Below are positions 1 to 5,975 of a stretch of DNA of 5,975 bases, piece after piece (within the stretch, counting starts at the first letter, position 1; each line of letters starts with the position of its first letter). The position numbers and the translations under genes were made by a program. The stretch covers positions 1 through 5,975 of the forward strand of contig JAPOHK010000059.1 in assembly GCA_029979485.1 (NCBI GenBank). The letters run 5' to 3'. Under the pieces are notes generated by a model that worked only from the letters and a program-made list of their open reading frames with translations, made no database searches and was not told the origin of the DNA. Source of the stretch: Candidatus Planktophila limnetica (GTDB lineage Bacteria; Actinomycetota; Actinomycetes; Nanopelagicales; Nanopelagicaceae).

Positions 1-1107
1 AGTGTCAACGTAGTTATAGCTTTTGTTCTTGGTGCAAGTGTTGCTGGAGGTATTGCAGTTGCAGAAATTAATAATACTGGTGGAGTAAAAGCCTGTGTTG
101 ATAATCGAACTAAAGCTCTTTTCTTATCTTCTGATGGAAAGTGTGCAAAAGGACGTTCACCGCTAGAACTAACCTCCAATGGATTTGATGTTAAGAATCT
201 TGCGGCAACCATCACGCCATCTGTAGTTTCAATTGCAGTCGAGACAGCCACACGTGGTGGAACAGGATCTGGCTGGGTTTACCGATCTAACGGTTCATCT
301 TCATACATCATTACGAACAATCACGTAATTGAAGCAGCGGCAACTTCAGGAACAATTACGGTTGAATTTTCAAATGGCGATCAAATTGACGCAAAAATTA
401 TTGGTAGAGATAAGGCATATGACCTTGCTGTGCTTCAGATTAATCGAGGAAATCTCGCTGCCCTTAACCTTGGCGACTCAACAAAATTAGTTGTAGGTGA
501 ACCCGTTATGGCCGTTGGTTCTCCACTAGGGCTTGCATCCACTGTAACAACCGGAATTATCTCAGCGCTTAATCGTCCCGTATCTGCTGGAAGCGTTGGC
601 GCCGAATCATTTGTTAATGCGATTCAAACTGATGCTGCAATTAATCCAGGCAACTCAGGCGGTGCACTAGTAAATGCACAGGGTCAAATTATTGGAGTTA
701 ACTCCGCTATCGCAACGCTCTCATCCGGTGGGACAAGTGGAAGTATCGGACTTGGTTTTGCAATTCCAATTTCAGAGGCAAAGCGTGTCATCGATGAAAT
801 TATTACTTCGCCAACAAATACTTCAACACGTCCACTTCTCGGTGTCTTCTTTGATAACACCTATGAAGGTATTGGCGCGAGAATTCTTCGACTATCTCCT
901 GGCGAAGCAGCAGATGTTGCGGGAATTCCTGCGGGATCGATTATTAAATCTATTGGCGGCCAACGCGTAACTGATGAAGTTAGTGCAATTGTTCGTATCC
1001 GCTCCTTTGCACCAGGTGCCACAGTTTCTGTGACTGTTGAATTACCAAATAGCGGTGGAGTTAAAACTTTCACCGTTAAATTGGGCAAAGCGCCATCTAA
1101 TGGTTAA
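1..1107 (+). CDS. HtrA/DegP-family membrane-anchored serine protease with PDZ domain (5' truncated by window edge)
   Basis: Frame 1 is open from the first base to the TAA at 1105-1107, giving 368 visible residues; the start and any cytoplasmic N-terminus are off the window. Numbering from the first visible codon, residues 2-22 are a hydrophobic, Gly/Ala/Val-rich segment, probably a membrane anchor. A linker follows with cysteines at 32 and 48. The chymotrypsin-like (S1C) domain spans about 68-270, with the triad His108 (TNNHVI), Asp141 (YDLAVL) and Ser219 (GNSGGA), plus the HtrA-typical AVGSPLGL stretch near 171-178. A single PDZ domain covers about 277-363, starting at RPLLGV. Family knowledge: such proteases degrade or sense misfolded proteins outside the membrane, with the PDZ domain recognising exposed C-termini. 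The catalytic residues are all present, so the protein should be active. It is probably co-transcribed with the ACT gene 9 bases downstream. The exact subfamily and substrate cannot be told from sequence. Confidence 0.93.
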   Translation, partial: SVNVVIAFVLGASVAGGIAVAEINNTGGVKACVDNRTKALFLSSDGKCAKGRSPLELTSNGFDVKNLAATITPSVVSIAVETATRGGTGSGWVYRSNGSSSYIITNNHVIEAAATSGTITVEFSNGDQIDAKIIGRDKAYDLAVLQINRGNLAALNLGDSTKLVVGEPVMAVGSPLGLASTVTTGIISALNRPVSAGSVGAESFVNAIQTDAAINPGNSGGALVNAQGQIIGVNSAIATLSSGGTSGSIGLGFAIPISEAKRVIDEIITSPTNTSTRPLLGVFFDNTYEGIGARILRLSPGEAADVAGIPAGSIIKSIGGQRVTDEVSAIVRIRSFAPGATVSVTVELPNSGGVKTFTVKLGKAPSNG

Positions 1108-1116
1108 TCTGTAGCC

Positions 1117-1356
1117 ATGGCACTCTTTCGTTTATCTATTTCGCTTCCTGATCAGCCAGGTTCACTCGGCGCATTGGCATCTGCCATTGGTTTTGCAGGG
1201 GGAGATATTCGAGAGCTCACCGTGACTAAATCTGAAGATGGAAAAGGCTTTGATGATTTAACTGTTGCTATTCCTGGCAGTGATCCAACTGATCTTTTAA
1301 ATATTTTGGGATCACTTGGCGGCGTTGAAGTAATTGAAATTAAGCCAGTCAACTAG
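1117..1356 (+). CDS. small stand-alone ACT-domain protein
   Basis: This 79-residue protein starts at ATG 1117 and stops at TAG 1354-1356. The whole chain matches one ACT fold: a first strand (residues 3-10), the signature PDQPGSLG turn at 11-18, a helix (about 17-27), the glycine pair GGDI at 28-31, a second strand, then an acidic loop, a second helix and the closing strand VEVIEIKPV. ACT domains usually bind amino acids or other small ligands at dimer interfaces and regulate linked enzymes. Here no catalytic domain is attached, so it may act as a free sensor or partner subunit. The start lacks a clear Shine-Dalgarno sequence; with only 9 bases to the protease stop, translation is probably coupled to the gene before it. 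No alternative start fits the fold better. Its last 8 bases overlap the end of galE on the other strand. The ligand and partner are unknown. Confidence 0.82.
   Translation: MALFRLSISLPDQPGSLGALASAIGFAGGDIRELTVTKSEDGKGFDDLTVAIPGSDPTDLLNILGSLGGVEVIEIKPVN
1349..1356. other. convergent 8-base overlap of two gene ends
   Basis: The TAG of the ACT gene (1354-1356, plus strand) and the TGA of galE (1349-1351, minus strand) lie inside each other's coding sequence. There is no spacer for a terminator, and I see no GC-rich stem followed by a T-run in either direction nearby. Transcripts from the two strands must therefore overlap or be ended by factor-dependent means. Confidence 0.9.
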
Positions 1357-2299
1357 CTTTAAAAGTATCTTCAACCATCTGATTTAAGTTCCGAACAGGT
1401 CGCCAATTAAGTAGCATCTCTGCCTTATCTATATTTGCAACTAATACTGCAGGATCTCCCGCGCGCCGCGGGGCATCCACAGTTGGAAGAGTTGAACCTT
1501 TGACTCTAGAAACCGAAGCAACTACTTGCGCAACTGAATATCCAGTACCGGAACCGATGTTAAAGACGTGGTGCTCTGATGGAGTTAAGTACTGAAGAGC
1601 GCGCATATGAGCATCGATTAAATCAATTATGTGAACATAATCGCGCACGCATGTGCCATCTTCTGTGTCCCAATCGCGACCAAATATGCGAAGTGGTGAA
1701 TCAGAAGTGGCACGTAGAGCATTTGGTATCAGATGCGTTTCAGGATCGTGGCGCTCGGCCAACCAACCTCGATCAGTTTGCAGCGCACCTGCCACATTGA
1801 AATAACGCAGTGATACCGCAGCCATTTGTTGTGTCAGAGCAGCCGACGCCAATTCACGTTCGATAGCCAACTTTGTTTCGCCGTATGGATTTGTTGGCGC
1901 ACACTGAGCAGTCTCTGAAATCGGTGATGACTCTGGCTCACCATAAGTGGCAGCCGATGATGAGAAAACTATTTTCTTTATACCCAGAACATTCATTTGT
2001 TCTAACAAAACTTTTGTACCGTCAACGTTTACTTTGCGATAGAGATCGGGCTTTTCAACCGATTCGCCCACTAAAGATTTGCCTGCAAAGTGCATTACAG
2101 CTTCGCACCCTTTGAGAGCGCGAGAGACCATGTCAGAATCAAGTAAAGAGCCCTGAACAAAACGAACTGTTGGTGGAAGTGAATCAACATGGCCAGTGCT
2201 GCAATCATCGAGAACTGTTACATCGTGGCCGCTGTTTTTTAGTATTTCCACAGCATGAGAGCCGATATAGCCGGCGCCCCCTGTGACCAAGATCTTCAT
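1349..2299 (-). CDS. galE: UDP-glucose 4-epimerase
   Basis: This 316-residue protein interconverts UDP-galactose and UDP-glucose in the cytoplasm using tightly bound NAD, closing the Leloir cycle and supplying UDP-galactose for glycans. It is an extended short-chain dehydrogenase/reductase. The N-terminal Rossmann motif TGGAGYIGSH is at residues 6-15. The catalytic residues are Ser115 (SSSAATYG), Tyr139 and Lys143 (PYGETK). Further family marks are RYFNVAGA (165-172), CVRDYVHIIDL (217-227), FNIGSGTGYS (246-255) and RRAGDPA (278-284). The length is close to the usual 320-340. The ATG at 2297-2299 directly abuts the galT stop (TAAATG on the minus strand), so translation is probably coupled. No strong ribosome binding site is visible in the galT tail, only the purine-rich GAAG. 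It is the last gene of the glpK-galT-galE unit. Related sugar-nucleotide epimerases are possible, but the pairing with galT makes galE the best name. Confidence 0.95.
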   Translation of the reverse strand: MKILVTGGAGYIGSHAVEILKNSGHDVTVLDDCSTGHVDSLPPTVRFVQGSLLDSDMVSRALKGCEAVMHFAGKSLVGESVEKPDLYRKVNVDGTKVLLEQMNVLGIKKIVFSSSAATYGEPESSPISETAQCAPTNPYGETKLAIERELASAALTQQMAAVSLRYFNVAGALQTDRGWLAERHDPETHLIPNALRATSDSPLRIFGRDWDTEDGTCVRDYVHIIDLIDAHMRALQYLTPSEHHVFNIGSGTGYSVAQVVASVSRVKGSTLPTVDAPRRAGDPAVLVANIDKAEMLLNWRPVRNLNQMVEDTFKAS

Positions 2300-3409
2300 T
2301 TACTTCAGCTTTACTTCTCGCAATTGCGCAGCAGATTGTTCTGGACGTAAATCCATAATGAATGCGCCCATAGAAGATTCAGAACCGGCTAAGTACTTAA
2401 GTTTTCCTGGCGCACGGCGCACGCTGGTTATCTGCCAATGCAGACGCAACAAGTCGCGACCTTCACGTACAGGTGCTTGGTGCCACGCAGCGATGTACGC
2501 CATTGGAATATCAAAGACGCCATCTAGACGCTGAAGTACTTCTTTTGCAATCGCCGGGTATGCGTCAGCAACTTCTGGAGTTAGTTCGCTTAAATCAGCA
2601 ACAGATACCTTTGGCGCAACGTGGATTTCAAATGAGTAACGAGCAGCATATGGAACGTAGGCAACCCAGTGTTTGTTTTCGGCAACAATGCGCTCTTCAT
2701 CCCTAATTTCGCGAGCAACAATTTCATCGAACAAAACCTTGCCGGTGCGCTCTTTATGTTTCTTCGCCACTTCAAGCATTCGAGAAACCTTTGGGGGAAT
2801 ATAAGAGTAGGCATAAATCTGGCCGTGAGGATGAGCAAGCGTCACACCAACTTCTTCACCACGATTTTCAAAGGGCGTGATGTGATGAATGAACTTCTCT
2901 TTCGATAATTCGCGAGTGCGATCCATCCATGCTTCGAGAAGAACACGAATTCGCTCGGTGCTTAAATCTTTAAATGACTGCCCGTGATCAGCAGTAAAAC
3001 ATATGACTTCACACTTGCCGGCAGCGCTTCCAGTATCTGTATCTGGTCCTGCCATATCTGGTAGCGCCCAATCACCATCTGGGGGGCGAAGCGAAGGAGA
3101 TTTGTTATCAAATACAACTACTTCAAAATCTTCCTCTGGAACTTCTGTCAGATTTTCACCAGTTGATGGACAGAGTGGACACAACTCTTTCGGCGGTAAA
3201 AACACACGACCTTGTCGATGTGCAGCCATGGCAACCCATTCATTAACGAGTGGATCTAAACGAAGTTCACCGATACCTGGTTGCTCTGCTTTTTCGCGTT
3301 TGTCAGAAGCGGCGCGAACTTGTTCGCGGGTGTCGTAATAACGAATTGTTCGACCATCAGAGAGTAGACGGTCGGTGCGCGTTACACCTGCGCCGAGTTT
3401 CGAGCTCAT
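2300..3409 (-). CDS. galT: galactose-1-phosphate uridylyltransferase, actinobacterial type
   Basis: This 369-residue HIT-superfamily enzyme transfers UMP from UDP-glucose to galactose 1-phosphate, giving UDP-galactose and glucose 1-phosphate. The active-site HPHGQ is at residues 193-197; His195 is the expected nucleophile that becomes uridylylated. The likely structural zinc ligands are Cys77 and Cys80 (CPLC), His142 (ADHGQ) and His193. The ENRGEEVG stretch just before the active site and the C-terminal WHQAP, LHWQ and RRAPGKLKYLAGSES segments also fit. The last of these is, as I recall, typical of GalT from actinobacteria. The paired histidines (HAH) that help form the iron site in E. coli GalT are replaced by residues of ITSV, so that second metal site is probably missing. 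The ATG at 3407-3409 follows the glpK stop after 7 bases; its upstream purines (GATAGAG) are a weak ribosome site. The gene directly abuts galE. Galactokinase, the preceding pathway step, is not in the window. Confidence 0.95.
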   Translation of the reverse strand: MSSKLGAGVTRTDRLLSDGRTIRYYDTREQVRAASDKREKAEQPGIGELRLDPLVNEWVAMAAHRQGRVFLPPKELCPLCPSTGENLTEVPEEDFEVVVFDNKSPSLRPPDGDWALPDMAGPDTDTGSAAGKCEVICFTADHGQSFKDLSTERIRVLLEAWMDRTRELSKEKFIHHITPFENRGEEVGVTLAHPHGQIYAYSYIPPKVSRMLEVAKKHKERTGKVLFDEIVAREIRDEERIVAENKHWVAYVPYAARYSFEIHVAPKVSVADLSELTPEVADAYPAIAKEVLQRLDGVFDIPMAYIAAWHQAPVREGRDLLRLHWQITSVRRAPGKLKYLAGSESSMGAFIMDLRPEQSAAQLREVKLK

Positions 3410-3416
3410 AGTGTGT

Positions 3417-4886
3417 CTACTCTATCCAATTAAGTGTGCGTTGTACTGCTTTCATCCATTGTGCATATTTTTCTGCGCGTAAATTGGGATCAAGTGTTGA
3501 ACTCCATCGATGATTTTCTCGCCACTTATTTCGCACATCATCAGGTGATTTCCAGACCCCAACTGCAATGCCTGCAGCATATGCAGCGCCAAGTGCGGTT
3601 GTTTCAATAACTTCTGGTCGAATAATTTCGATTCCCATAACATCAGATTGAATCTGCATTAATAAATTATTTGCAGTCGCGCCACCATCTACGCGCATTG
3701 ATTTAAGTGCAACTTTACTATCGGCTGACATGGCATCTAATACATCACGAGTTTGATATGCAATTGCTTCAAGGGCTGCGCGAGCAAGATGTGCTTTTGT
3801 GCTCGCTCGGCTTAATCCAACAATGACACCTCGTGCATCGCTTCGCCAATATGGTGCAAATAAACCTGAAAAGGCCGGAACAAAATAGACGCCGCCGTTA
3901 TCGTCCACGCTACTGGCTAAAGCTTCGATCTCGGATGAAGATGTGATGATTACTAATTGATCACGCAACCATTGAATAGCAGAACCTGTGACAGCCACAG
4001 AACCTTCGAGGGCGTATACAGCCGGTGCGTCACCGAATTTGTAACACACAGTTGTGAGCAAGCCGTGTTGAGATCGAATTATTTCAGTTCCAGTATTGAG
4101 AAGCGCAAAGTTTCCTGTGCCATAAGTCGTTTTTGAATCACCAACGTCAAAGCACGTCTGTCCGATCATCGCTCCTTGCTGATCGCCAACAAGAGCTGCG
4201 ATTGCAACACCATCTACTGTCTTTGCATACACATGAGAAGTAGGTTTGATATCAGCCAATACAGAACGGGGGATTGCAAAGAGTGCGAGTAAATCTGAAT
4301 CCCAATCTAAAGTCTCAAGATTCATAAGAGCTGTGCGGCTGGCATTTGTTACATCAGTTGCAAATGTTCCACCTGATAAATTCCAGAGAATCCACGAATC
4401 AATTGTTCCTATACGCGCTGTACCCGCTTTGACTGCATTACGAACTGCTGGAACGTTATCAATTAGCCACTTCATTTTGCTGGCAGAAAAATACGGCGCA
4501 ATAGCAAGGCCGGTGCGCGAAATGATTAACTCTTTTTCAACAGTACTTAAGTTATCCATGAACTCCGCAGTTCGGGTGTCCTGCCAAACCAAGGCGTTAT
4601 GAAGCGGTTTTCCCGTCTTCACATCCCACGCAATTGTTGTTTCGCGTTGATTTGTAATACCTATTGCACTGAGCGCGCCAGCTTTGATCCCCGCTTTATC
4701 TAAAGCCCCAGCAATAACCTCCTGCGTGCGACTCCAGATTTCTGCGCCATCATGTTCGACCCAACCAGGGCTCGGAAAAATCTGTTTATGCTCTAGTTGA
4801 TGGGATGCAATAACGCGCGCATCGGCATCAAAAATCATAAAACGAGTACTGCTCGTTCCTTGATCAAGTGCGCCGATGTAAGTCAT
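3417..4886 (-). CDS. glpK: glycerol kinase
   Basis: This 489-residue FGGY-family kinase (E. coli GlpK has about 500) phosphorylates glycerol with ATP to sn-glycerol 3-phosphate in the cytoplasm, trapping glycerol that has entered by diffusion or a facilitator. The phosphate-binding DQGTSSTR is at residues 8-15. Glycerol-contacting residues by family knowledge are Arg81-Glu82 (NQRETT), Trp101 (VWQDTR), Tyr132 and Asp235 (GDQQGA). The nucleotide site includes YGTGNF (255-260) and DGGATANN (400-407). The FGGY signatures are seen in YFVPAFSGLFAPYW (334-347) and ETTALGAAYAAG (428-439). The loop before GDQQ is short and lacks the histidine region that HPr phosphorylates in Firmicutes enzymes. It is the first gene of the minus-strand unit with galT and galE, and diverges from glpD across 74 bases. 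ATG 4884-4886 is the only sensible start. Other FGGY kinases are unlikely given this close match to glycerol kinases. Confidence 0.96.
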   Translation of the reverse strand: MTYIGALDQGTSSTRFMIFDADARVIASHQLEHKQIFPSPGWVEHDGAEIWSRTQEVIAGALDKAGIKAGALSAIGITNQRETTIAWDVKTGKPLHNALVWQDTRTAEFMDNLSTVEKELIISRTGLAIAPYFSASKMKWLIDNVPAVRNAVKAGTARIGTIDSWILWNLSGGTFATDVTNASRTALMNLETLDWDSDLLALFAIPRSVLADIKPTSHVYAKTVDGVAIAALVGDQQGAMIGQTCFDVGDSKTTYGTGNFALLNTGTEIIRSQHGLLTTVCYKFGDAPAVYALEGSVAVTGSAIQWLRDQLVIITSSSEIEALASSVDDNGGVYFVPAFSGLFAPYWRSDARGVIVGLSRASTKAHLARAALEAIAYQTRDVLDAMSADSKVALKSMRVDGGATANNLLMQIQSDVMGIEIIRPEVIETTALGAAYAAGIAVGVWKSPDDVRNKWRENHRWSSTLDPNLRAEKYAQWMKAVQRTLNWIE

Positions 4887-4900
4887 AAGTATCTTTGTTT

Positions 4901-4908
4901 TCCTTCTC
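4901..4908 (-). promoter_or_regulatory. probable ribosome binding site of glpK, unusually distant
   Basis: On the minus strand this reads GAGAAGGA, a good match to the anti-Shine-Dalgarno sequence. It lies 14 bases from the glpK ATG, longer than the usual 5-10. No in-frame start codon occurs between it and the ATG, so the ATG stands; a weaker purine run (AAAGA) lies closer. Confidence 0.5.
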
Positions 4909-4946
4909 AGGTTACGCTTAGCCTATCTAGACAACGAATTTTCAAG

Positions 4947-4952
4947 AAAGGA
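4947..4952 (+). promoter_or_regulatory. ribosome binding site of glpD that fixes its TTG start
   Basis: AAAGGA lies 8 bases before TTG 4961-4963, an ideal spacing. An in-frame TGA at 4955-4957 rules out any start further upstream. Together these make TTG the start codon of glpD. Confidence 0.8.
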
Positions 4953-4960
4953 TTTGAGCC

Positions 4961-5975
4961 TTGTTTTCATCGCACCTTGGACCAGAACAACGCGATGAAG
5001 CGCTTAAATCATTAACCACAGACACATTTGATGTTTTAGTTATCGGCGGCGGAGTCACCGGCGTCGGAGCAGCACTCGACGCGGCATCACGCGGATTAAA
5101 AGTTGCTCTCGTTGAAGCATCAGATCTTGCCTCCGGAACATCTAGCCGCTCAAGCAAACTTATTCATGGTGGTCTGCGTTATTTAGAACAATACGATTTT
5201 AAATTAGTACGAGAAGCTCTGCACGAGCGAGAGTTAATGGTTTCATCCCTTGCTCCGCACTTAGTAAAACCACTCGCATTCTTATATCCACTTCACGAAA
5301 AAGTTCGCGAACGCACATACGTTGGTGCAGGTCTTGCACTCTATGATGCGCTTCGTGGCTTCCAACGTGCTCTGCCTGGACACAAACACATTAGCCAGAA
5401 GAAGATTGCAGAAATCGCACCATCTCTTCGTCCAGATATTGTGACTGGTGCAATCAAGTACTTTGACGCACAAGTTGACGATGCTCGTCACACAATGATG
5501 ATCGCACGCACAGCAGCTCGTCATGGCGCAGTAATTGCAACGGGCATAAGAGTTGAATCACTTGTTAAAGAGGGCAAACGCGTACTCGGCGTAAAAGCTC
5601 GCAATATCGAAACAGGAAAACTCATCACAATTAAAGCTACCGCCACAGTTATGTGCGCTGGAATCTGGAGCGATGAATTACACGAGACATTTGGACTTAA
5701 GGCTGGCTACAACGTCACTATGAGTAAAGGCGTTCACATTGTTCTGCCAAAGAGTGCGATTAAATCTAAAGAAGGAATTATTTTAAAGACTGCGCTCTCA
5801 GTTCTCTTCCTAATACCTTGGACAGATAAATGGATTGTTGGAACAACAGATACTCCATACACCGGTGATCGTCGCGAACCGTTGGCGCAACGCGAAGATG
5901 TTGAATACATCATCAATGAAGCAAATAAAGTTCTAAAACAAAAACTCAAAATCGAAGATGTTATAGGCGTTTATG
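4961..5975 (+). CDS. glpD: aerobic glycerol-3-phosphate dehydrogenase (FAD-dependent), 3' truncated by window edge
   Basis: This frame is open from TTG 4961 to the window end, giving 338 residues of a family usually near 500-580. The enzyme oxidises sn-glycerol 3-phosphate to dihydroxyacetone phosphate on the inner face of the membrane and passes electrons through FAD to quinone. After a short N-terminal extension, the FAD-binding strand and glycine motif VLVIGGGVTGVGAALDAA occupies residues 25-42, ending in the conserved RG (44-45). It is followed by VEASD (51-55), the family block SGTSSRSSKLIHGGLRYLEQ (58-77), and IPWTDKWIVGTTDTPY (285-300), where the GTTDT turn is characteristic. The TTG start is supported by AAAGGA eight bases upstream and an in-frame TGA two codons before it. 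The gene diverges from glpK, whose product makes its substrate, so both halves of glycerol catabolism sit together. Anaerobic GlpA is a less likely reading; the C-terminal part that would help decide is missing. Confidence 0.94.
   Translation, partial: MFSSHLGPEQRDEALKSLTTDTFDVLVIGGGVTGVGAALDAASRGLKVALVEASDLASGTSSRSSKLIHGGLRYLEQYDFKLVREALHERELMVSSLAPHLVKPLAFLYPLHEKVRERTYVGAGLALYDALRGFQRALPGHKHISQKKIAEIAPSLRPDIVTGAIKYFDAQVDDARHTMMIARTAARHGAVIATGIRVESLVKEGKRVLGVKARNIETGKLITIKATATVMCAGIWSDELHETFGLKAGYNVTMSKGVHIVLPKSAIKSKEGIILKTALSVLFLIPWTDKWIVGTTDTPYTGDRREPLAQREDVEYIINEANKVLKQKLKIEDVIGVY

Larger units (their letters stand above)
4887..4960. promoter_or_regulatory. divergent control region between glpK and glpD
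   Basis: These 74 bases separate the start codons of glpK (leftward) and glpD (rightward) and must hold the promoters for both unless transcription enters from elsewhere. For leftward transcription there is a TTGAAA-like -35 (TTTCAA at about 4940-4945 on the plus strand), but no well-spaced -10. For rightward transcription TACGCT (4913-4918) and TAGCCT (4919-4924) fit a loose TANNNT -10. I see no long palindrome that would mark an operator; only short ones such as TTTCAAGAAA occur. The presence of promoters is inferred from layout, not from strong motifs. Confidence 0.5.

Noticed and set aside
674..970. Open frame of 98 codons on the plus strand in another frame of the protease gene.
   Set aside because: It overlaps the Ser active-site region and PDZ domain of the protease, which are clearly the real coding frame; its own sequence has no domain-like pattern.
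1279..1316. Perfect 8-base inverted repeat AGTGATCC / GGATCACT with a 22-base loop near the end of the ACT gene, a possible terminator for the convergent genes.
   Set aside because: It lies inside coding sequence, has a long loop and no T-run on either side. A few 8-base inverted repeats with loops up to about 30 bases are expected by chance in 6 kb.
1459..1472. GC-rich patch (GCGCGCCGCGGG) standing out from the background.
   Set aside because: It encodes the conserved RRAGDP motif of GalE, whose Arg, Ala and Gly codons explain the composition.
3081..3086. Run of six G (plus strand) in galT, a possible frameshift or phase-variation site.
   Set aside because: The run is short, the frame is intact across it, and the conserved motifs on both sides are in the same frame.
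3003..3338. Open frame of 111 codons on the plus strand inside galT.
   Set aside because: It is antisense to the well-supported galT, is low in recognisable motifs, and has no ribosome site or family resemblance.
4246..4602. Open frame of 118 codons on the plus strand inside glpK.
   Set aside because: It is antisense to conserved glycerol kinase coding sequence and shows no domain; it is best explained as a shadow of glpK codon use.

Overview
The window looks like bacterial chromosome from a small, compact actinobacterium with moderate GC (roughly mid-40s percent by eye). A planktonic freshwater lineage of the acI/Nanopelagicales type is my best guess. It rests on the actinobacterial flavour of GalT, the A/T-leaning codon use and the very short gaps between genes, and I have no phylogenetic marker to prove it. 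Almost every base is coding. The only clear gaps are 9, 7 and 74 bases, so no gene-free stretch reaches 300 bases.

Layout. (1) Positions 1-1107, plus strand: the 3' part of an HtrA/DegP-type membrane-anchored serine protease with an intact His-Asp-Ser triad and one PDZ domain; its start lies off the left edge. (2) 1117-1356, plus strand: a 79-residue stand-alone ACT-domain protein only 9 bases behind the protease, probably co-transcribed. (3) 1349-4886, minus strand: a tightly packed glpK-galT-galE unit (read right to left), with a 7-base gap between glpK and galT and no gap between galT and galE. Its last gene runs 8 bases into the end of the convergent ACT gene. (4) 4887-4960: a 74-base divergent control region. 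(5) 4961-5975, plus strand: glpD, beginning at a TTG codon and cut by the right edge.

Metabolic logic. GlpK phosphorylates glycerol to sn-glycerol 3-phosphate and GlpD oxidises that to dihydroxyacetone phosphate with electrons passed to the quinone pool, so glycerol feeds lower glycolysis and respiration. GalT and GalE are the transferase and epimerase of the Leloir galactose pathway. Their placement behind glpK suggests joint use of glycerol and galactose, for example from algal or cyanobacterial galactosyl-glycerol compounds; this is inference. Galactokinase, a glycerol facilitator and a regulator are not in the window.

I found no mobile element, CRISPR array, RNA gene or convincing intrinsic terminator, and no strong sign of an undescribed system. 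The most unusual points are the glycerol/galactose operon, a two-cysteine module between the membrane anchor and protease of the HtrA protein, and the protease/ACT pairing.
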